Assembly: GCF_000513895.2 (NCBI RefSeq)
Contig: NZ_CP165782.1
Span: forward strand, 620,001 to 684,000
Source: Ensifer sp. WSM1721
GTDB lineage: Bacteria; Pseudomonadota; Alphaproteobacteria; Rhizobiales; Rhizobiaceae
Length of the DNA: 64,000 bases
Direction: 5' to 3'
The notes below the pieces were generated by a model, which saw nothing but the letters and a program-made list of their open reading frames with translations, had not been told where the DNA came from and did no database searches. The position numbers and the translations under genes were made by a program. Positions 22,647 to 32,704 of this stretch are shown piece after piece. Numbering within the stretch: the stretch's first letter is position 1; each line of letters opens with the position of its first letter.

Positions 22647-25559
22647 TCAGGCTCTCTTCATCAATGGAAATCGCTCCTTCAGGAGCCGCAGGATCGAATC
22701 CGACCCGACCGGCGGCCCGAAGAGGAAGCTCTGGCCGTAGTCGCAGCCCATCTGCGAAAGCTGAACCGCATCCTCCTCGGATTCGATGCCTTCGGCGACC
22801 ACCTGCATGTCGAGCTCGCGCGCCATGGTGATCACCGAGCGCAACACCACGCCGCGCCTGTCGCTCGGATCGCGCACCAGCGCCTTGTCGATCTTGATCG
22901 TGTCGAAGGGGAAGCGGGTGAGATAGGAGAGCGACGAATAGCCGGTGCCGAAATCGTCGAGGGCCAGCCGCAGCCCCGCTTGGCGGAGCTTTTCGAGTAC
23001 GAGCCTGGCCTGCTCGGGGTTTTCCATCACCAGCGACTCCGTCAGTTCCATCCTGACCTTCGCCGGATCGCAGCGGTTCTTGTTGAGGATCGCGCGCACG
23101 TCGTCATAAAGCTCATTGTTCAAAAGCTGCGCGCTCGACAGGTTGACCGAGATGAAGATCGGCAGTTCCCCGGCCTGCATCTGCCAGTCCGAGAGGTCGC
23201 TCGTCGCCTTGTCGAAAGCGAACATGCCGAGCTGATTTATGATGTCGGAATTCTCGGCGATCGGGATGAACTCGGTCGGCGAGATGTTGCCGCGCTTCGG
23301 ATGATCCCAGCGCATGAGCGCCTCGAAGCCGGCGATTTCGGCATCGCTCAAGCGGACGATCGGCTGGTAGACGAGGGAAAGCTCCTTGCGTTCGATCGCC
23401 CGTTTCAGATCCGCTTCGAGCTGGAGCCGATCCGAGCTCGACGTCCGGAAGGCCGGGCGGAACGGCTCGACCCGGTTTCCGCCCGCTTTCTTGGCGCGGA
23501 ACATCGCGAGCTCGGCATCATCGAGCAGCCCGGCGGCGCTCTGCTCCTGGTCGAGCCAGGAAACGAGGCCGATCGACGCGGTCAGGTTGATCTCGCGATT
23601 GCCGTAGTTGAGCGGAACCATGATCGCCTTGCTGACGGCATCGGCGAAGTCGGCGATCTTTGCCGGATCGCGTTCGGACATGAGGATCAGTCCAAACTGG
23701 TCGCCGCCGAGGCGGGCGAGCGTGTCCTGCGGACGCAGGAGCCGGCGCAGGCGGCGCGTAAGCGCGATGAGGATATTGTCACCGGCCGCAACGCCAAGCA
23801 TATCATTGACCTGCTTGTAACGATCGATGTCGATCGCGAGCACCGTCGGCCTCATGGCGTTGGTGCTGTCGGACATCAACAGGATAGCCTGCAGCCGGTC
23901 GAGGAAGACCTGCCGGTTAGGCAGGCCGGTCAGGTTGTCGAGGAGCGCATTGTGCAGGAGCCTCTCGACCGAATTGCGCTGTTCGGTGATGTCGACGATG
24001 GTGCCGACGCAGCGGATGATCTCGCCGTTGGCGCCGAGCACCGGCCGTGCCCGGATCGAGAGCCAGTGATAATGGCCGTCCTCCGCGCGCGCGCGGAATT
24101 CGTGGTTCAGCCGGCCGCGCCGGTGTTCGAGCAACACGTCGAGCGTCGCCCGGAAGCGGTCGCGGTCGTCGGGATGCAGCCGCGGCACCCAGTTGCGGAC
24201 GGGGCCGTTCATGGTGCCGAGCGAGAGGCCGAGCTGGTGCGAAATGTCGGGTATGGTGACGACGCGGTCGCGCGCCACGTCCCAATCCCAGACGGTGTCG
24301 CCCGAGCCGGTCAATGCCAGCGCCTGTCGCTCAAGATCGGAGAACAGGCCTTGCTGGTAGGCGCCACCGGCAAAGGCGTGCTGCATGACGGTGAAGCCGA
24401 TCAGCAGCACGATGAGCACGAGACCGCCGCCGAGCGCCGGCTGGACGATATCGTTGGCCAGTTGACCGGTGACGGCGAGCCACGCTCCGAACAACCAGAC
24501 GAGGATCAACAGCCAGGCAGGGACAAGCAGGATGGCGCGGTCGTAGCGGTTGAAGCCGAGATAGGCGATGAGCACGATGCCGACGGTTGCCGTCAGCGCG
24601 AAGGACAGGCGGGCGATGCCCGAGGCGATCGCCGGATCGTAGACCGCGACCCCGAAGAGCAGCCCCAGCCCGAGAATCCAGGCGAGCGTCGCATAGCCGA
24701 GATGCTGGTGCCAGCGATTGAGGTTGAGATAGGTGAAAAGGAAAACGACGAGGCCCGCTGCCAGGAAGACTTCCGTTCCCGCCCGCCATATTCGCTCGTC
24801 GTCGGCCGTCACGCTGATGAGCTTCGACAGAAAGCCGAAATCGACGCAGATATAGGCAAGCACGGCCCAGGCGAGTGCGGCCGTCGCCGGCAGCATCGAG
24901 GTACCCTTGACGACGAAGAGAATCGTCAGGAACACCGCCAGAAGGCCGGCGATGCCGAGCACGATGCCGCGGTAGAGAGTGAAGGCATTGACCGTGTCCT
25001 TGTAGGCGTCGGGCTGCCAGAGATAGATTTGCGGCAGGTCCGGCGTCGCGAGCTCGGCCACGAAGGTGATGACCGCGCCGGGGTTGAGCGTGATCCGGAA
25101 GACGTCCGCCTCGTCGCTCGGCTGCCGATCGAGCGCGAAGCCTTCGCTCGGCGTGATCGAGAGGATGCGCTGCGAGCCGAGGTCCGGCCAGAAGAGCTTG
25201 GAATTGACCAGCCGGAAATGCGGGGCGACGATGACGCGTTCGAGCTGCTCTTCCGAGACATTGGCAAGCGCGAAAACGGCCCAGTCGCCTTGATGATGTT
25301 CCGTGCTCGAGCGCACTTCGATGCGGCGCACGATGCCGTCCGTGCCGGGGGCGGTCGAGACCTGAAACGCATCGCCCCTGCCGCTGTAAATCTCCGTCGT
25401 CGCGGTGAGGTCGAGCGCCGTGTCCTCGCGCGAAATCTTCACCGGCTCAAGCGCATGCGCGACCCCGCCGGCAAGACCGACGACGAAGACGACGAGTGCG
25501 ACCAGAAACGCCGCCAGCCTTGCGGCTGGCCATGCGAACGGCTTCAGGTTCAGGGGCAT
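22647..25559 (-). CDS. Membrane PAS/GGDEF/EAL protein with degenerate cyclase motif (probable c-di-GMP phosphodiesterase)
   Basis: The protein (970 aa) has a signal peptide, an extracytoplasmic domain (about residues 35-185) and about seven membrane helices (185-405), then PAS, GGDEF and EAL domains. The cyclase signature is GGDQF (618-622) instead of GGDEF, so cyclase activity is doubtful. EAL is intact (746-748), with NLSSAQLL, DDFGTGYSSL, KIDK and AEGIES. The layout suggests a sensor that degrades c-di-GMP, perhaps with the GGDQF domain as a GTP sensor. The start at 25559 is set by an ATGA overlap with the stop of the GNAT gene. Confidence 0.86.
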   Translation of the reverse strand: MPLNLKPFAWPAARLAAFLVALVVFVVGLAGGVAHALEPVKISREDTALDLTATTEIYSGRGDAFQVSTAPGTDGIVRRIEVRSSTEHHQGDWAVFALANVSEEQLERVIVAPHFRLVNSKLFWPDLGSQRILSITPSEGFALDRQPSDEADVFRITLNPGAVITFVAELATPDLPQIYLWQPDAYKDTVNAFTLYRGIVLGIAGLLAVFLTILFVVKGTSMLPATAALAWAVLAYICVDFGFLSKLISVTADDERIWRAGTEVFLAAGLVVFLFTYLNLNRWHQHLGYATLAWILGLGLLFGVAVYDPAIASGIARLSFALTATVGIVLIAYLGFNRYDRAILLVPAWLLILVWLFGAWLAVTGQLANDIVQPALGGGLVLIVLLIGFTVMQHAFAGGAYQQGLFSDLERQALALTGSGDTVWDWDVARDRVVTIPDISHQLGLSLGTMNGPVRNWVPRLHPDDRDRFRATLDVLLEHRRGRLNHEFRARAEDGHYHWLSIRARPVLGANGEIIRCVGTIVDITEQRNSVERLLHNALLDNLTGLPNRQVFLDRLQAILLMSDSTNAMRPTVLAIDIDRYKQVNDMLGVAAGDNILIALTRRLRRLLRPQDTLARLGGDQFGLILMSERDPAKIADFADAVSKAIMVPLNYGNREINLTASIGLVSWLDQEQSAAGLLDDAELAMFRAKKAGGNRVEPFRPAFRTSSSDRLQLEADLKRAIERKELSLVYQPIVRLSDAEIAGFEALMRWDHPKRGNISPTEFIPIAENSDIINQLGMFAFDKATSDLSDWQMQAGELPIFISVNLSSAQLLNNELYDDVRAILNKNRCDPAKVRMELTESLVMENPEQARLVLEKLRQAGLRLALDDFGTGYSSLSYLTRFPFDTIKIDKALVRDPSDRRGVVLRSVITMARELDMQVVAEGIESEEDAVQLSQMGCDYGQSFLFGPPVGSDSILRLLKERFPLMKRA

Positions 25560-26170
25560 CAAAGGGGCATATTCCTGTTCGGTACGGCATCGGCGGACAA
25601 GAGGGAGAACATCAGATGATCCCGCCACTGCCCGTTTATCTTCAAGTACTGTCTCAAATAGCCTTCACGCTCAAAGCCGGCCTTTTCAAGGAGCCGGATG
25701 CTCCGTGTGTTTTCTGGAATACAGGCTGCCTCGATACGGTGCAACTCGAGCACCGTAAAGATATAGGGGATCGTCAGCTTCAGCGCCTCGTACATATGGC
25801 CCCGACCGGCATATTTCTGGCCCATCCAGTAGCCGATCATGCAGTTCAGCGCGGCACCCCGGCGAATGTGACCAATGGTGAGACCGCCAAGCAGCGTCTC
25901 GTCCGGCCTGCGGAAGAGGAAGAGCGGCACGGCCTGGCCCGAGGCATATTCCTGCTCATTGCGAATGACGCGGCTGCGAAAGGCGCTCTCGGTCATTTCA
26001 TCGGCGCGCCAGGTCGGCTCCCAAGGCTCCAGGAAGGCACGGCTTTCGCTGCGCAACTGATACCATTGCCGATAATCGGCGTAACGGGGAAGCCGGAGCA
26101 GATAATGCTGATTGGCGATCTCGACCGTCTCCGGCTGCCGCGACAGGAACCGAAAAACCGATCGTGTCAT
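25559..26170 (-). CDS. GNAT family N-acetyltransferase (RimJ/RimL-like)
   Basis: The protein (203 aa) shows the acetyl-CoA-binding core in GYWMGQKYAGRGHMYEALKL and the C-terminal GNAT block LHRIEAACIPENTRSIRLLE followed by KAGFEREGYLRQYLKINGQW. These features match the RimJ/RimL branch that acetylates N-terminal residues of proteins or small amines. The target is unknown. It ends in an overlap with the downstream EAL-protein gene, so the two are one transcription unit. Confidence 0.88.
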   Translation of the reverse strand: MTRSVFRFLSRQPETVEIANQHYLLRLPRYADYRQWYQLRSESRAFLEPWEPTWRADEMTESAFRSRVIRNEQEYASGQAVPLFLFRRPDETLLGGLTIGHIRRGAALNCMIGYWMGQKYAGRGHMYEALKLTIPYIFTVLELHRIEAACIPENTRSIRLLEKAGFEREGYLRQYLKINGQWRDHLMFSLLSADAVPNRNMPL

Positions 26171-26351
26171 ATACGCCTCCAGGCCAGTACCGCGGGCAAC
26201 AGCCGCCGCCGTTCAGTCGAGCCGAGGACGCTGTCTCATTGCGAAACGTTGCACAAGTTTACGCTCAAATCGAATCCGATTTTTGAGAAATCGTGAGGAG
26301 AACGCAGGGCTTGGGCGCGGCCGTGGCAAAGCCTCTACCGCAATCTGCGTG

Positions 26352-27653
26352 TCAGCTCGCCACGGCGTGCATGGCGGTTGTCTTGCTGGCCAGCGACGAG
26401 AGAATGTCGTTCATGGGGGCAAGCTGCTCGAGCGGGCCGATGGCAGAGAGCGTCGGAGCCGTGTCGAAGAACAGTCGGCCGGCAAGGTCTGTCAGGCGCT
26501 CGATCGTGATGCCCGAAAGGCGCTCCATCAGCTCCTCGTTGGGAATGGGACGGCCATAGAGCATCATTTGGCGGGCGATCTGACCGGCTCGTGCCGCCGG
26601 GCTCTCCTGGCCCATAAGCAATTGCGCGCGGATCTGCGCGCGGGCGCGCTCGATCTCCTGCTGCTCGATGTTCATCGACGATTTGCGCAGCTCGTTGACG
26701 ATCACCGGCATCAGTTCCGGCAGGTTCTCTCCGCCGGTTGCCGCATGAATGCCGAAGATGCCGGTGTCGGAGAAGCCCCAATGGAAGGCGTAGACCGAAT
26801 AACAGAGGCCCCTGTGTTCGCGCACCTCCTGGAAGAGGCGGGAGGACATGCCGCCGCCAAGGATATTGGCGAGGATCTGCGAACAGTAGAAATCCCGCGC
26901 GTGATAGGCCTTACCTTCGAAGCCGAGCAGGATTTGCGCATCCATCAGATCGCGAGTTTCGCGGCTGTCGCCGCCAGTGTAGCGCGCCGTGTCGAGGACC
27001 GGCGGCGATAAGGGTGAGACGGGCAGGGCGGAAAAGCGCTCTTGGACCTGACGCACGATCGTCTCGTGATCGACGGCACCGGCCGCGACGATAAACATTC
27101 TGTCCGTCGTATAGTTGCGGCCGAGATAATGGCGAATCTGGTCCGGGGTGAAGGACATCACCGTTTCCGGCGTGCCGAGGATCGGCCGCCCGACCGTCTG
27201 ATCGCGATAAGCCGTCTCGGCAAAGCGATCGAAAACCACATCGTCCGGCGTGTCGTCCGCGGCGCCGATCTCCTGCAGGATGACGTGCTTTTCGCGGCGA
27301 AGCTCGTCCTCTTCGAAGGTCGACTCCGTGAGAATGTCGGCGAGGATGTCGACCGCGAGCGGCACGTGGTCCTTGAGCACGCGGGCATAGTAGGAGGTGG
27401 TTTCGGTAGAGGTGGCAGCGTTGACCTCGCCGCCCACGTTTTCGATCTCTTCGGCAATCTGGCGGGCGCTGCGCCGCCTGGTGCCCTTGAAAGCCATGTG
27501 CTCCAGCAGATGCGCAATTCCGTGTTCGTCCACGGTCTCATTACGCGAACCGGACTTGATCCAGACACCGAGCGCCACGCTTTCAAGATGGGGCATGTTC
27601 TCGGTTACCACCGTCAGCCCGGAAGGGAGCCGGGTGCACTCAACTTTCATCAT
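26352..27653 (-). CDS. M16 family zinc peptidase (mitochondrial processing peptidase-like)
   Basis: The protein (433 aa) carries the inverted zinc motif HxxEH in GIAHLLEHMAFKGT and the third ligand in REKHVILQEIGAADDTPDDV. The C-terminal half, with HRGLCYSVYAFHWGFSDTGI, matches the second M16 domain. It belongs to the PqqL/MPP-type family of insulinase-like peptidases, which degrade peptides in a closed chamber. The gene follows thrC by 15 bp, a conserved neighbourhood in rhizobia. Confidence 0.9.
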   Translation of the reverse strand: MMKVECTRLPSGLTVVTENMPHLESVALGVWIKSGSRNETVDEHGIAHLLEHMAFKGTRRRSARQIAEEIENVGGEVNAATSTETTSYYARVLKDHVPLAVDILADILTESTFEEDELRREKHVILQEIGAADDTPDDVVFDRFAETAYRDQTVGRPILGTPETVMSFTPDQIRHYLGRNYTTDRMFIVAAGAVDHETIVRQVQERFSALPVSPLSPPVLDTARYTGGDSRETRDLMDAQILLGFEGKAYHARDFYCSQILANILGGGMSSRLFQEVREHRGLCYSVYAFHWGFSDTGIFGIHAATGGENLPELMPVIVNELRKSSMNIEQQEIERARAQIRAQLLMGQESPAARAGQIARQMMLYGRPIPNEELMERLSGITIERLTDLAGRLFFDTAPTLSAIGPLEQLAPMNDILSSLASKTTAMHAVAS

Positions 27654-27668
27654 CCGTATTCTTTCGTT

Positions 27669-29069
27669 CTATTCCTGAACGCGGGTACGCTCGCCGATGA
27701 AGCTTTCGACGTTTTTCAGCTCCGGTTCCAGGATATCGAAACGCTCCGCCCTAGTCATGAGATCAGCAAGCCACGTCGGAAGCGCGGGGTCAATACCGCT
27801 TGCCGATTTTACTGCGTCGGGGAATTTCGCCGGATGGGCCGTCGCAAGAGTGACCATCGGTGCGGAAGCCTTCTCGTGCTTGGCCGCCACGAACACGCCG
27901 ATTGCCGTATGCGGATCAATGAGATAGCCCGTATCATCGAGGGTCTTGCGGATCGTTCTGGCCACTTGCTTTTCCGAGGCGCGGCCGGCGCGGAACTCCT
28001 TGCGGATTTTTTTCAGTGCGCCGTCGCCGATCGCAAACGAGCCGGATTGTTTGAGGTTTGCCATCGCCGCGCGCACCTCCGCCGGGTCGCGGTCGTTAGC
28101 CTCGAAGATGAGCCGCTCGAAGTTCGAGGAGATCTGGATATCCATCGAAGGCGAAGTCGTCGCCTTCACCTCGCGCATCTCGTAGCGGCCACTCTTCAGG
28201 GTGCGCGTTAGAATGTCGTTGTCGTTGGTGGCGATGATCAGCTTGTCGATCGGCAAACCCATGCGCTTGGCGACGTAGCCCGCGAAGATATCGCCGAAAT
28301 TGCCGGTCGGCACGGTGAAGGAGATCTTGCGGTCCGGACCGCCGAGCGCGACCGCCGTCGTGAAGTAATAGACGATCTGGGCCATGATCCGCGCCCAGTT
28401 GATGGAATTGACGCCCGAGAGCTTCACCCGGTCGCGGAAGGCCGTGTCGTTGAACATGGCTTTGACGAGGTTCTGGCAGTCGTCGAAATTGCCCTTGACC
28501 GCGATCGCGTGCACGTTCGAAGCGGTCGAGGTCGTCATCTGCCTTTGCTGGACCGGCGACACCTTGCCGTGCGGAAAAAGAATGAAGATGTCGGTGCGCT
28601 CCCGCCCGGCGAAGGCGTCGATCGCAGCTCCGCCTGTGTCGCCCGATGTCGCTCCCACGATCGTCGCGCGCTCGCCCCGTTCGGCAAGCACATGGTCCAT
28701 CAGCCTTGCCAGCAATTGCATGGCGACGTCTTTGAAGGCGAGCGTCGAGCCATGGAAGAGTTCCATGACGAAAGAGTTGGGGCCGGTCTGGACCAGGGGT
28801 GCCACGGCCGGATGGCGGAAGGTGGCGTAGGCCTCGTCGATCATCTCGCGGAATTTCGCGGCCGGGATCTCGCCGTTCGTGAATGGTTCGAGCACGGTGA
28901 AGGCGATCTCCTGATAGGATTTGCCGCGCAGCGCTCGGATCTCTTTCTTGGAGAACTTCGGCCACTCCTTCGGAAGGTAGAGCCCACCGTCACGGGCGAG
29001 TCCCGCCAGAAGAGCGTCACAGAAACCGAGGGAGGCCGCCTCTCCCCGCGTCGAAACATACTTCACCAT
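27669..29069 (-). CDS. thrC: Threonine synthase
   Basis: The PLP enzyme (466 aa) turns phosphohomoserine into threonine. The PLP lysine lies in MELFHGSTLAFKDVAMQLLA and the phosphate-binding loop is VGATSGDTGGAAIDAF. The fungal/gamma-type N-terminus YVSTRGEAASLGFCDALLAG is present. The start at 29069 (MVKYVS) has AAGGA at the right distance; an ATG at 29075 would be too close to it. The product of ThrB (18831-19811) is its substrate. Confidence 0.93.
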   Translation of the reverse strand: MVKYVSTRGEAASLGFCDALLAGLARDGGLYLPKEWPKFSKKEIRALRGKSYQEIAFTVLEPFTNGEIPAAKFREMIDEAYATFRHPAVAPLVQTGPNSFVMELFHGSTLAFKDVAMQLLARLMDHVLAERGERATIVGATSGDTGGAAIDAFAGRERTDIFILFPHGKVSPVQQRQMTTSTASNVHAIAVKGNFDDCQNLVKAMFNDTAFRDRVKLSGVNSINWARIMAQIVYYFTTAVALGGPDRKISFTVPTGNFGDIFAGYVAKRMGLPIDKLIIATNDNDILTRTLKSGRYEMREVKATTSPSMDIQISSNFERLIFEANDRDPAEVRAAMANLKQSGSFAIGDGALKKIRKEFRAGRASEKQVARTIRKTLDDTGYLIDPHTAIGVFVAAKHEKASAPMVTLATAHPAKFPDAVKSASGIDPALPTWLADLMTRAERFDILEPELKNVESFIGERTRVQE

Positions 29070-29411
29070 CGTCATCCTTCATCGTTTTGCCGCGCGAGCG
29101 TTGAAGCGAGGCTCGCTTCAGCCCAGGCGCCTTTTTGCGTCAGTTCCCGGCGAATCGCGCGGCCATTTTTGTCACCATGGCAAATTTCCAGCCTGTTCCG
29201 GAAAATTCGGTTGGGGAGCGTCGACCGGTCGATTTTTGAATTCGTCGCTGCTATAGACGATGCCCGAAGGTCAAGAAAGGCCTCGGGCCGTTTTCCGTCC
29301 GAGGCGAGGCGGCCTTGCGTTCTCGCATGTTTGATCGCGACGACGATGGTTCATCGAGCCACAGTCACCGCGATCAGGGAGTTTCGTTCTTTTCAGTAGA
29401 GGTTGTGCAAC
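29070..29411. other. Divergent intergenic region thrC / lipoprotein
   Basis: These 342 bases hold no convincing gene. A perfect palindrome, TGAAGCGAG-G-CTCGCTTCA (29102-29120), lies in the thrC leader; its centre is too tight for an RNA hairpin, so it may be a protein-binding site. Confidence 0.4.
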
Positions 29412-29951
29412 GTGTCAGTGTCTCGCCGTCTTCTCGCAGTATCTCTCCTTTTGGCCGTTGCCGGCTGTAACAAGACACAAACGGGCGGTGCCATCGATGC
29501 GGGCGGCAGTGCGAGCGCGCCGACGCCGGCGGTGGTCCAGGCGGCCTGCCCGCCGGTCACGCTCAGGGACGGCACCTCTTCCTACCGCACCTATGCGAAG
29601 GGCGCGAAGGACGATCCGAGCAAGGTCGTCTATCAGGCCTCGCTGGCCGATACGACGCGTCAATGCGTGCAGAGCGAAGATGCGCTCAAGGTGACGGTGG
29701 TCGCGCAGGGCCGCGTCGTCGCGGGCCCCGCCGGCGGACCCGGCAAGGTGACCCTACCGATCCGCGTGGCCGCAACCGATGGCGAAAAGACGCTCTATTC
29801 CGAACTGACCCAATATCCGGTCGAAGTCCCCCCGGGCAGCGCCACCACCCAGTTCGTCTTCACCAAGGCCGATGTCACGCTGCCGGCCGGCGCCGGCGCT
29901 GAAGCCAAGGTTTTCATAGGTTTCGACGAAGGGCCGTATAGGGCGAATTAA
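29412..29951 (+). CDS. Small envelope lipoprotein of unknown function
   Basis: The protein (179 aa) starts at a GTG giving VSVSRRLLAVSLLLAVAGC, a signal peptide with the lipobox AVAGC. AGAGG lies at a proper distance, whereas the in-frame TTG at 29403 would be only one base from it. The mature domain, with CPPVTLRDGTSSYRTYAKGA and YQASLADTTRQCVQSEDALK, has no enzymatic motif. It is common in rhizobia as an uncharacterised lipoprotein. It has its own unit and ends at a shared terminator. Confidence 0.75.
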   Translation: MSVSRRLLAVSLLLAVAGCNKTQTGGAIDAGGSASAPTPAVVQAACPPVTLRDGTSSYRTYAKGAKDDPSKVVYQASLADTTRQCVQSEDALKVTVVAQGRVVAGPAGGPGKVTLPIRVAATDGEKTLYSELTQYPVEVPPGSATTQFVFTKADVTLPAGAGAEAKVFIGFDEGPYRAN

Positions 29952-29980
29952 GGCGGGCTTCAGACCAAACGCCAGAATCG

Positions 29981-30007
29981 AAACGCCGGGGCATCGCCCC
30001 GGCGTTT
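29981..30007. terminator. Bidirectional terminator between convergent genes
   Basis: AAACGCCGGGGC (29981-29992) pairs with GCCCCGGCGTTT around a 3-nt loop. Confidence 0.8.
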
Positions 30008-30030
30008 CCGTTTGTCCGGTCGGCGTCCGC

Positions 30031-31137
30031 TTACTCTGCCGCGACGCTCTTGCCGGCTTCCCACTTGTAGAGCGAGAAGCTCGGCGAGGTGAGATCGCCG
30101 CTTTCGCCATAGGTTAGCTTGCCGATCACCGTGTCGATCGCCTCGCCGGATTTGATCGCAGTCGCAACGGCAGTCGGATCCTCGGCGGAGCCCGCCTTCT
30201 CGATGCCTGCCTTAAGGACCTGTACCGCGGCATAGGCATTGAGCGTGAAGGCTTCGGCCGGGATGTTCTTGGCATTGAGCGCCTCGATGACCGGGGCTGC
30301 GGCCGGGTGGCGGGTCGCGTCACTGGCGTTGGTGTAGATCGTACCTTCGGCAGCGTTTCCACCGATCGCCCAGAATTCTGTATTGGACAGGCCGTCGCCA
30401 CCGATGAGCTGCGCTTTGACGCCTTGATCACGCATCTGACGGACCATCAGGCCGGCCTCGGCATGATAGCCGCCGAAATAGACGACATCGACATTCTCTG
30501 CCTTGAGGCGCGTGACGATGGCGCCGAAGTCCTTTTCACCGGGGGTCAAGCCCTCATAGACGACTTCGGTAATGCCACCCGCATTGATGGCGGCCTTGAA
30601 GCCGTCGGCGAGACCCTTGCCATAGGCCCCCTTGTCGTGCAGCACGGCGACGCGTTTGTCCTTGAGGTTCTGGACGACATAGTCGGCAGCGACGACGGCC
30701 TGCTGGTCGTCGCGGCCGCAGGTGCGCAGCACGTTCCAGAGCCCACGGGTGGTGAGATCCGGCGTGGTCGCCGTCGGCGTGACCATCAGGATGCCGTTCT
30801 CAGCGAGCACGTCGGATGCCGGCATCGCGGTGCCGGAGAGCACCGGTCCGACCACATAGCGCAGCCCTTCGCCGGCGAGCTGGTTGGCGACGGAGACGGC
30901 CTGCTTGGGTTCACCGGCATCGTCGACGATCTTGATAATGATCTTCTCGCCCTTGATGCCGCCGGCATTGTTGATGGCCTCGACCGCCGCCTCGGCGCCG
31001 TTCTTGACCTGCTCGCCGAAGGCCGCGACCGGACCCGTGAGCGGAGTAATCACGCCAATTGTGATATCGGCATGGGCGAGGGGCGCGAATGCGACGCCAG
31101 CCGCCAGGGTCAATCCCGTTAATAGTGAAAGACGCAT
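30031..31137 (-). CDS. Branched-chain amino-acid ABC transporter periplasmic binding protein
   Basis: The protein (368 aa) is a LivK/LivJ-type solute-binding protein. The start at 31137 follows an excellent GGAGG and gives a signal peptide ([20 protein letters not shown] then AHAD). The fold shows [59 protein letters not shown] and [17 protein letters not shown]. It binds leucine, isoleucine and valine or related amino acids in the periplasm. No permease or ATPase genes lie nearby, so it is an orphan that presumably works with a transporter elsewhere. Confidence 0.92.
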   Translation of the reverse strand: MRLSLLTGLTLAAGVAFAPLAHADITIGVITPLTGPVAAFGEQVKNGAEAAVEAINNAGGIKGEKIIIKIVDDAGEPKQAVSVANQLAGEGLRYVVGPVLSGTAMPASDVLAENGILMVTPTATTPDLTTRGLWNVLRTCGRDDQQAVVAADYVVQNLKDKRVAVLHDKGAYGKGLADGFKAAINAGGITEVVYEGLTPGEKDFGAIVTRLKAENVDVVYFGGYHAEAGLMVRQMRDQGVKAQLIGGDGLSNTEFWAIGGNAAEGTIYTNASDATRHPAAAPVIEALNAKNIPAEAFTLNAYAAVQVLKAGIEKAGSAEDPTAVATAIKSGEAIDTVIGKLTYGESGDLTSPSFSLYKWEAGKSVAAE

Positions 31138-31343
31138 GATGCTTCCTCCTTGGAAATAGCCTCTCAGGGCTTGCTTGAAATATGGCGCCCATGTGCGGTC
31201 CGACAACTCGGTTGATTGTCGAAGGGATACCATGCCTCTTTCAATGCGGCATGGCGTCCTTCGCACGTCACGTGGACAGGCGCCGTCGTGATCTTAGGAT
31301 GTTCCCGCGCCCGCGGTTGGGGGGCGAAGAGTGGCCCGGCGGC

Positions 31344-32039
31344 TCAGGCCGTCATGGGTTCAGACCATTCGGCGAGCGCGGCGATTACACCTGGCAGAGC
31401 CGACATTCGCGAGATAACCGTTTCGGCGCCGGCTTCCGTGAGCTTGTCGGAATGCGCCGGATAGGTATGCGAACCGCCGGTGAAGCCGACGACGCGCATG
31501 CCGGCAGCGCGAGCGCCGTGGATGCCGTGCACCGAATCCTCGATGACGAGGACGCGCCCAGGATCGACGCCCAACTGGGCGGCGCCGTGAAGGAAGATAT
31601 CTGGCTTCGGCTTGACCCGGTCGGGCCCGAGATCGCGCGCGGAATAGATGTGCGCACCGAAATGATCCTTGATCCCGACCTTGCCCAGCATAACCGCGAG
31701 GCGCCCGGAAGTGGAATTGGAGCAGATGCAATGCGGAAGCGTGAGTTGCATCAGCACCGATCTGACGCCGTCGATGATCTTGACGTCGCGAGCAAGGCGC
31801 TTGTCGAGGATGGCATCGACACGATCGATAAGCGAGGCCGATAGCGGGATGCTCGCCTCTTTTTCTATCGTCAGCAACGTGTCGCGCCAGGTCATGCCGG
31901 CGAAGCGTTGGTTCATTTCCTCAACGCTGATCGGATAGCCCGCCTGGCTCACCAGCTCGGACTGGACTTGCGAGGCGATGATTTCCGAATCGACGAGCAC
32001 GCCGTCGCAGTCGAAGATGATGAGGTCGATACCGTTCAT
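31344..32039 (-). CDS. HAD superfamily phosphatase (beta-phosphoglucomutase-like subfamily)
   Basis: The protein (231 aa) has all HAD motifs: LIIFDCDGVLVDSEIIA (nucleophile and acid Asp), CICSNSTSGRL (Thr/Ser), RVKPKPDIFLHGA (Lys) and VLVIEDSVHGIHGARAAGM (acidic pair). The cap insertion (about residues 20-90) matches the subgroup hydrolysing small sugar or phosphoglycolate-type phosphates. The substrate cannot be told from sequence. It is separate from the binding-protein gene by about 200 bp. Confidence 0.9.
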   Translation of the reverse strand: MNGIDLIIFDCDGVLVDSEIIASQVQSELVSQAGYPISVEEMNQRFAGMTWRDTLLTIEKEASIPLSASLIDRVDAILDKRLARDVKIIDGVRSVLMQLTLPHCICSNSTSGRLAVMLGKVGIKDHFGAHIYSARDLGPDRVKPKPDIFLHGAAQLGVDPGRVLVIEDSVHGIHGARAAGMRVVGFTGGSHTYPAHSDKLTEAGAETVISRMSALPGVIAALAEWSEPMTA

Positions 32040-32264
32040 TTGGGTCGGGTTCCTTGGGAGAACGCGCCGCGGGGCAGGGGAGGATCCAGAATGCGGCGCT
32101 GAAAAACAGTCCCGGCAGATTTATACGACGGCAGACCAAAGCTCAACCTGCAGAAGCATGAGGGAAGCGGTTGCTCCGCGCTTGCCCCTCCAGTTTTTTT
32201 GCATGCATACTTCTCTACAGCGCCGCACGTCTTATCGGACGCGCAAAAGAGGCAGAGGTTTCCA

Positions 32265-32702
32265 ATGGTTCGCCTGCGCGGGCATCATCTCCTGTGCCTG
32301 CTGACATTTGTCGGCGAGGGCTATACGCCCTCGTTCACCCGCAATTATCGCCGGATCGCCGAGCGCCTTTCCGCCGGCGAAGCGATCGAGATCGTCGACG
32401 GACCGGACGATATCTGCGCCCCGATGCTGGACCTGCCGGAAACTCATTGCCGCAGCGAAAGCGTTCGTAATCGTGACGGACGCGCCTTGGCTGCGGTTGC
32501 CGATCTGCTCGGGGTCGCGATTGAGTCCGGGTCGGTTCTCGTTCTCGACGGCGAACGCCTGGAGCGCTTGCGTACCGCCTTCACGGCCGGTGCCATCCGC
32601 GCCGCCTGCGAAGAATGTGAATGGTCGTCCCTTTGCACGCGCATTGCCCGCGAAGGTTTCCGCGACACGCTCGTCCATGACGGCGCGCCTTCGCGTCGCT
32701 GA
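32265..32702 (+). CDS. DUF1284 family protein
   Basis: The protein (145 aa, ATG at 32265 with AGAGG before it) begins MVRLRGHHLLCLLTFVGEGY, the DUF1284 hallmark. Seven cysteines remain, including ICAPMLDLPETHC and AACEECEWSSLCTRIA, suggesting iron-sulfur or metal binding. Function is unknown. Its end is two bases from the stop of the convergent ArsR gene. An in-frame upstream extension to 32199 lacks conservation. Confidence 0.8.
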   Translation: MVRLRGHHLLCLLTFVGEGYTPSFTRNYRRIAERLSAGEAIEIVDGPDDICAPMLDLPETHCRSESVRNRDGRALAAVADLLGVAIESGSVLVLDGERLERLRTAFTAGAIRAACEECEWSSLCTRIAREGFRDTLVHDGAPSRR

Positions 32703-32704
32703 AG

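Noticed and set aside
22980..25619. 879-codon plus-strand open frame
   Set aside because: It is fully antisense to the GGDQF/EAL gene, rich in Arg/Asp/Glu/Gly as expected from high-GC antisense reading, and has no domain.
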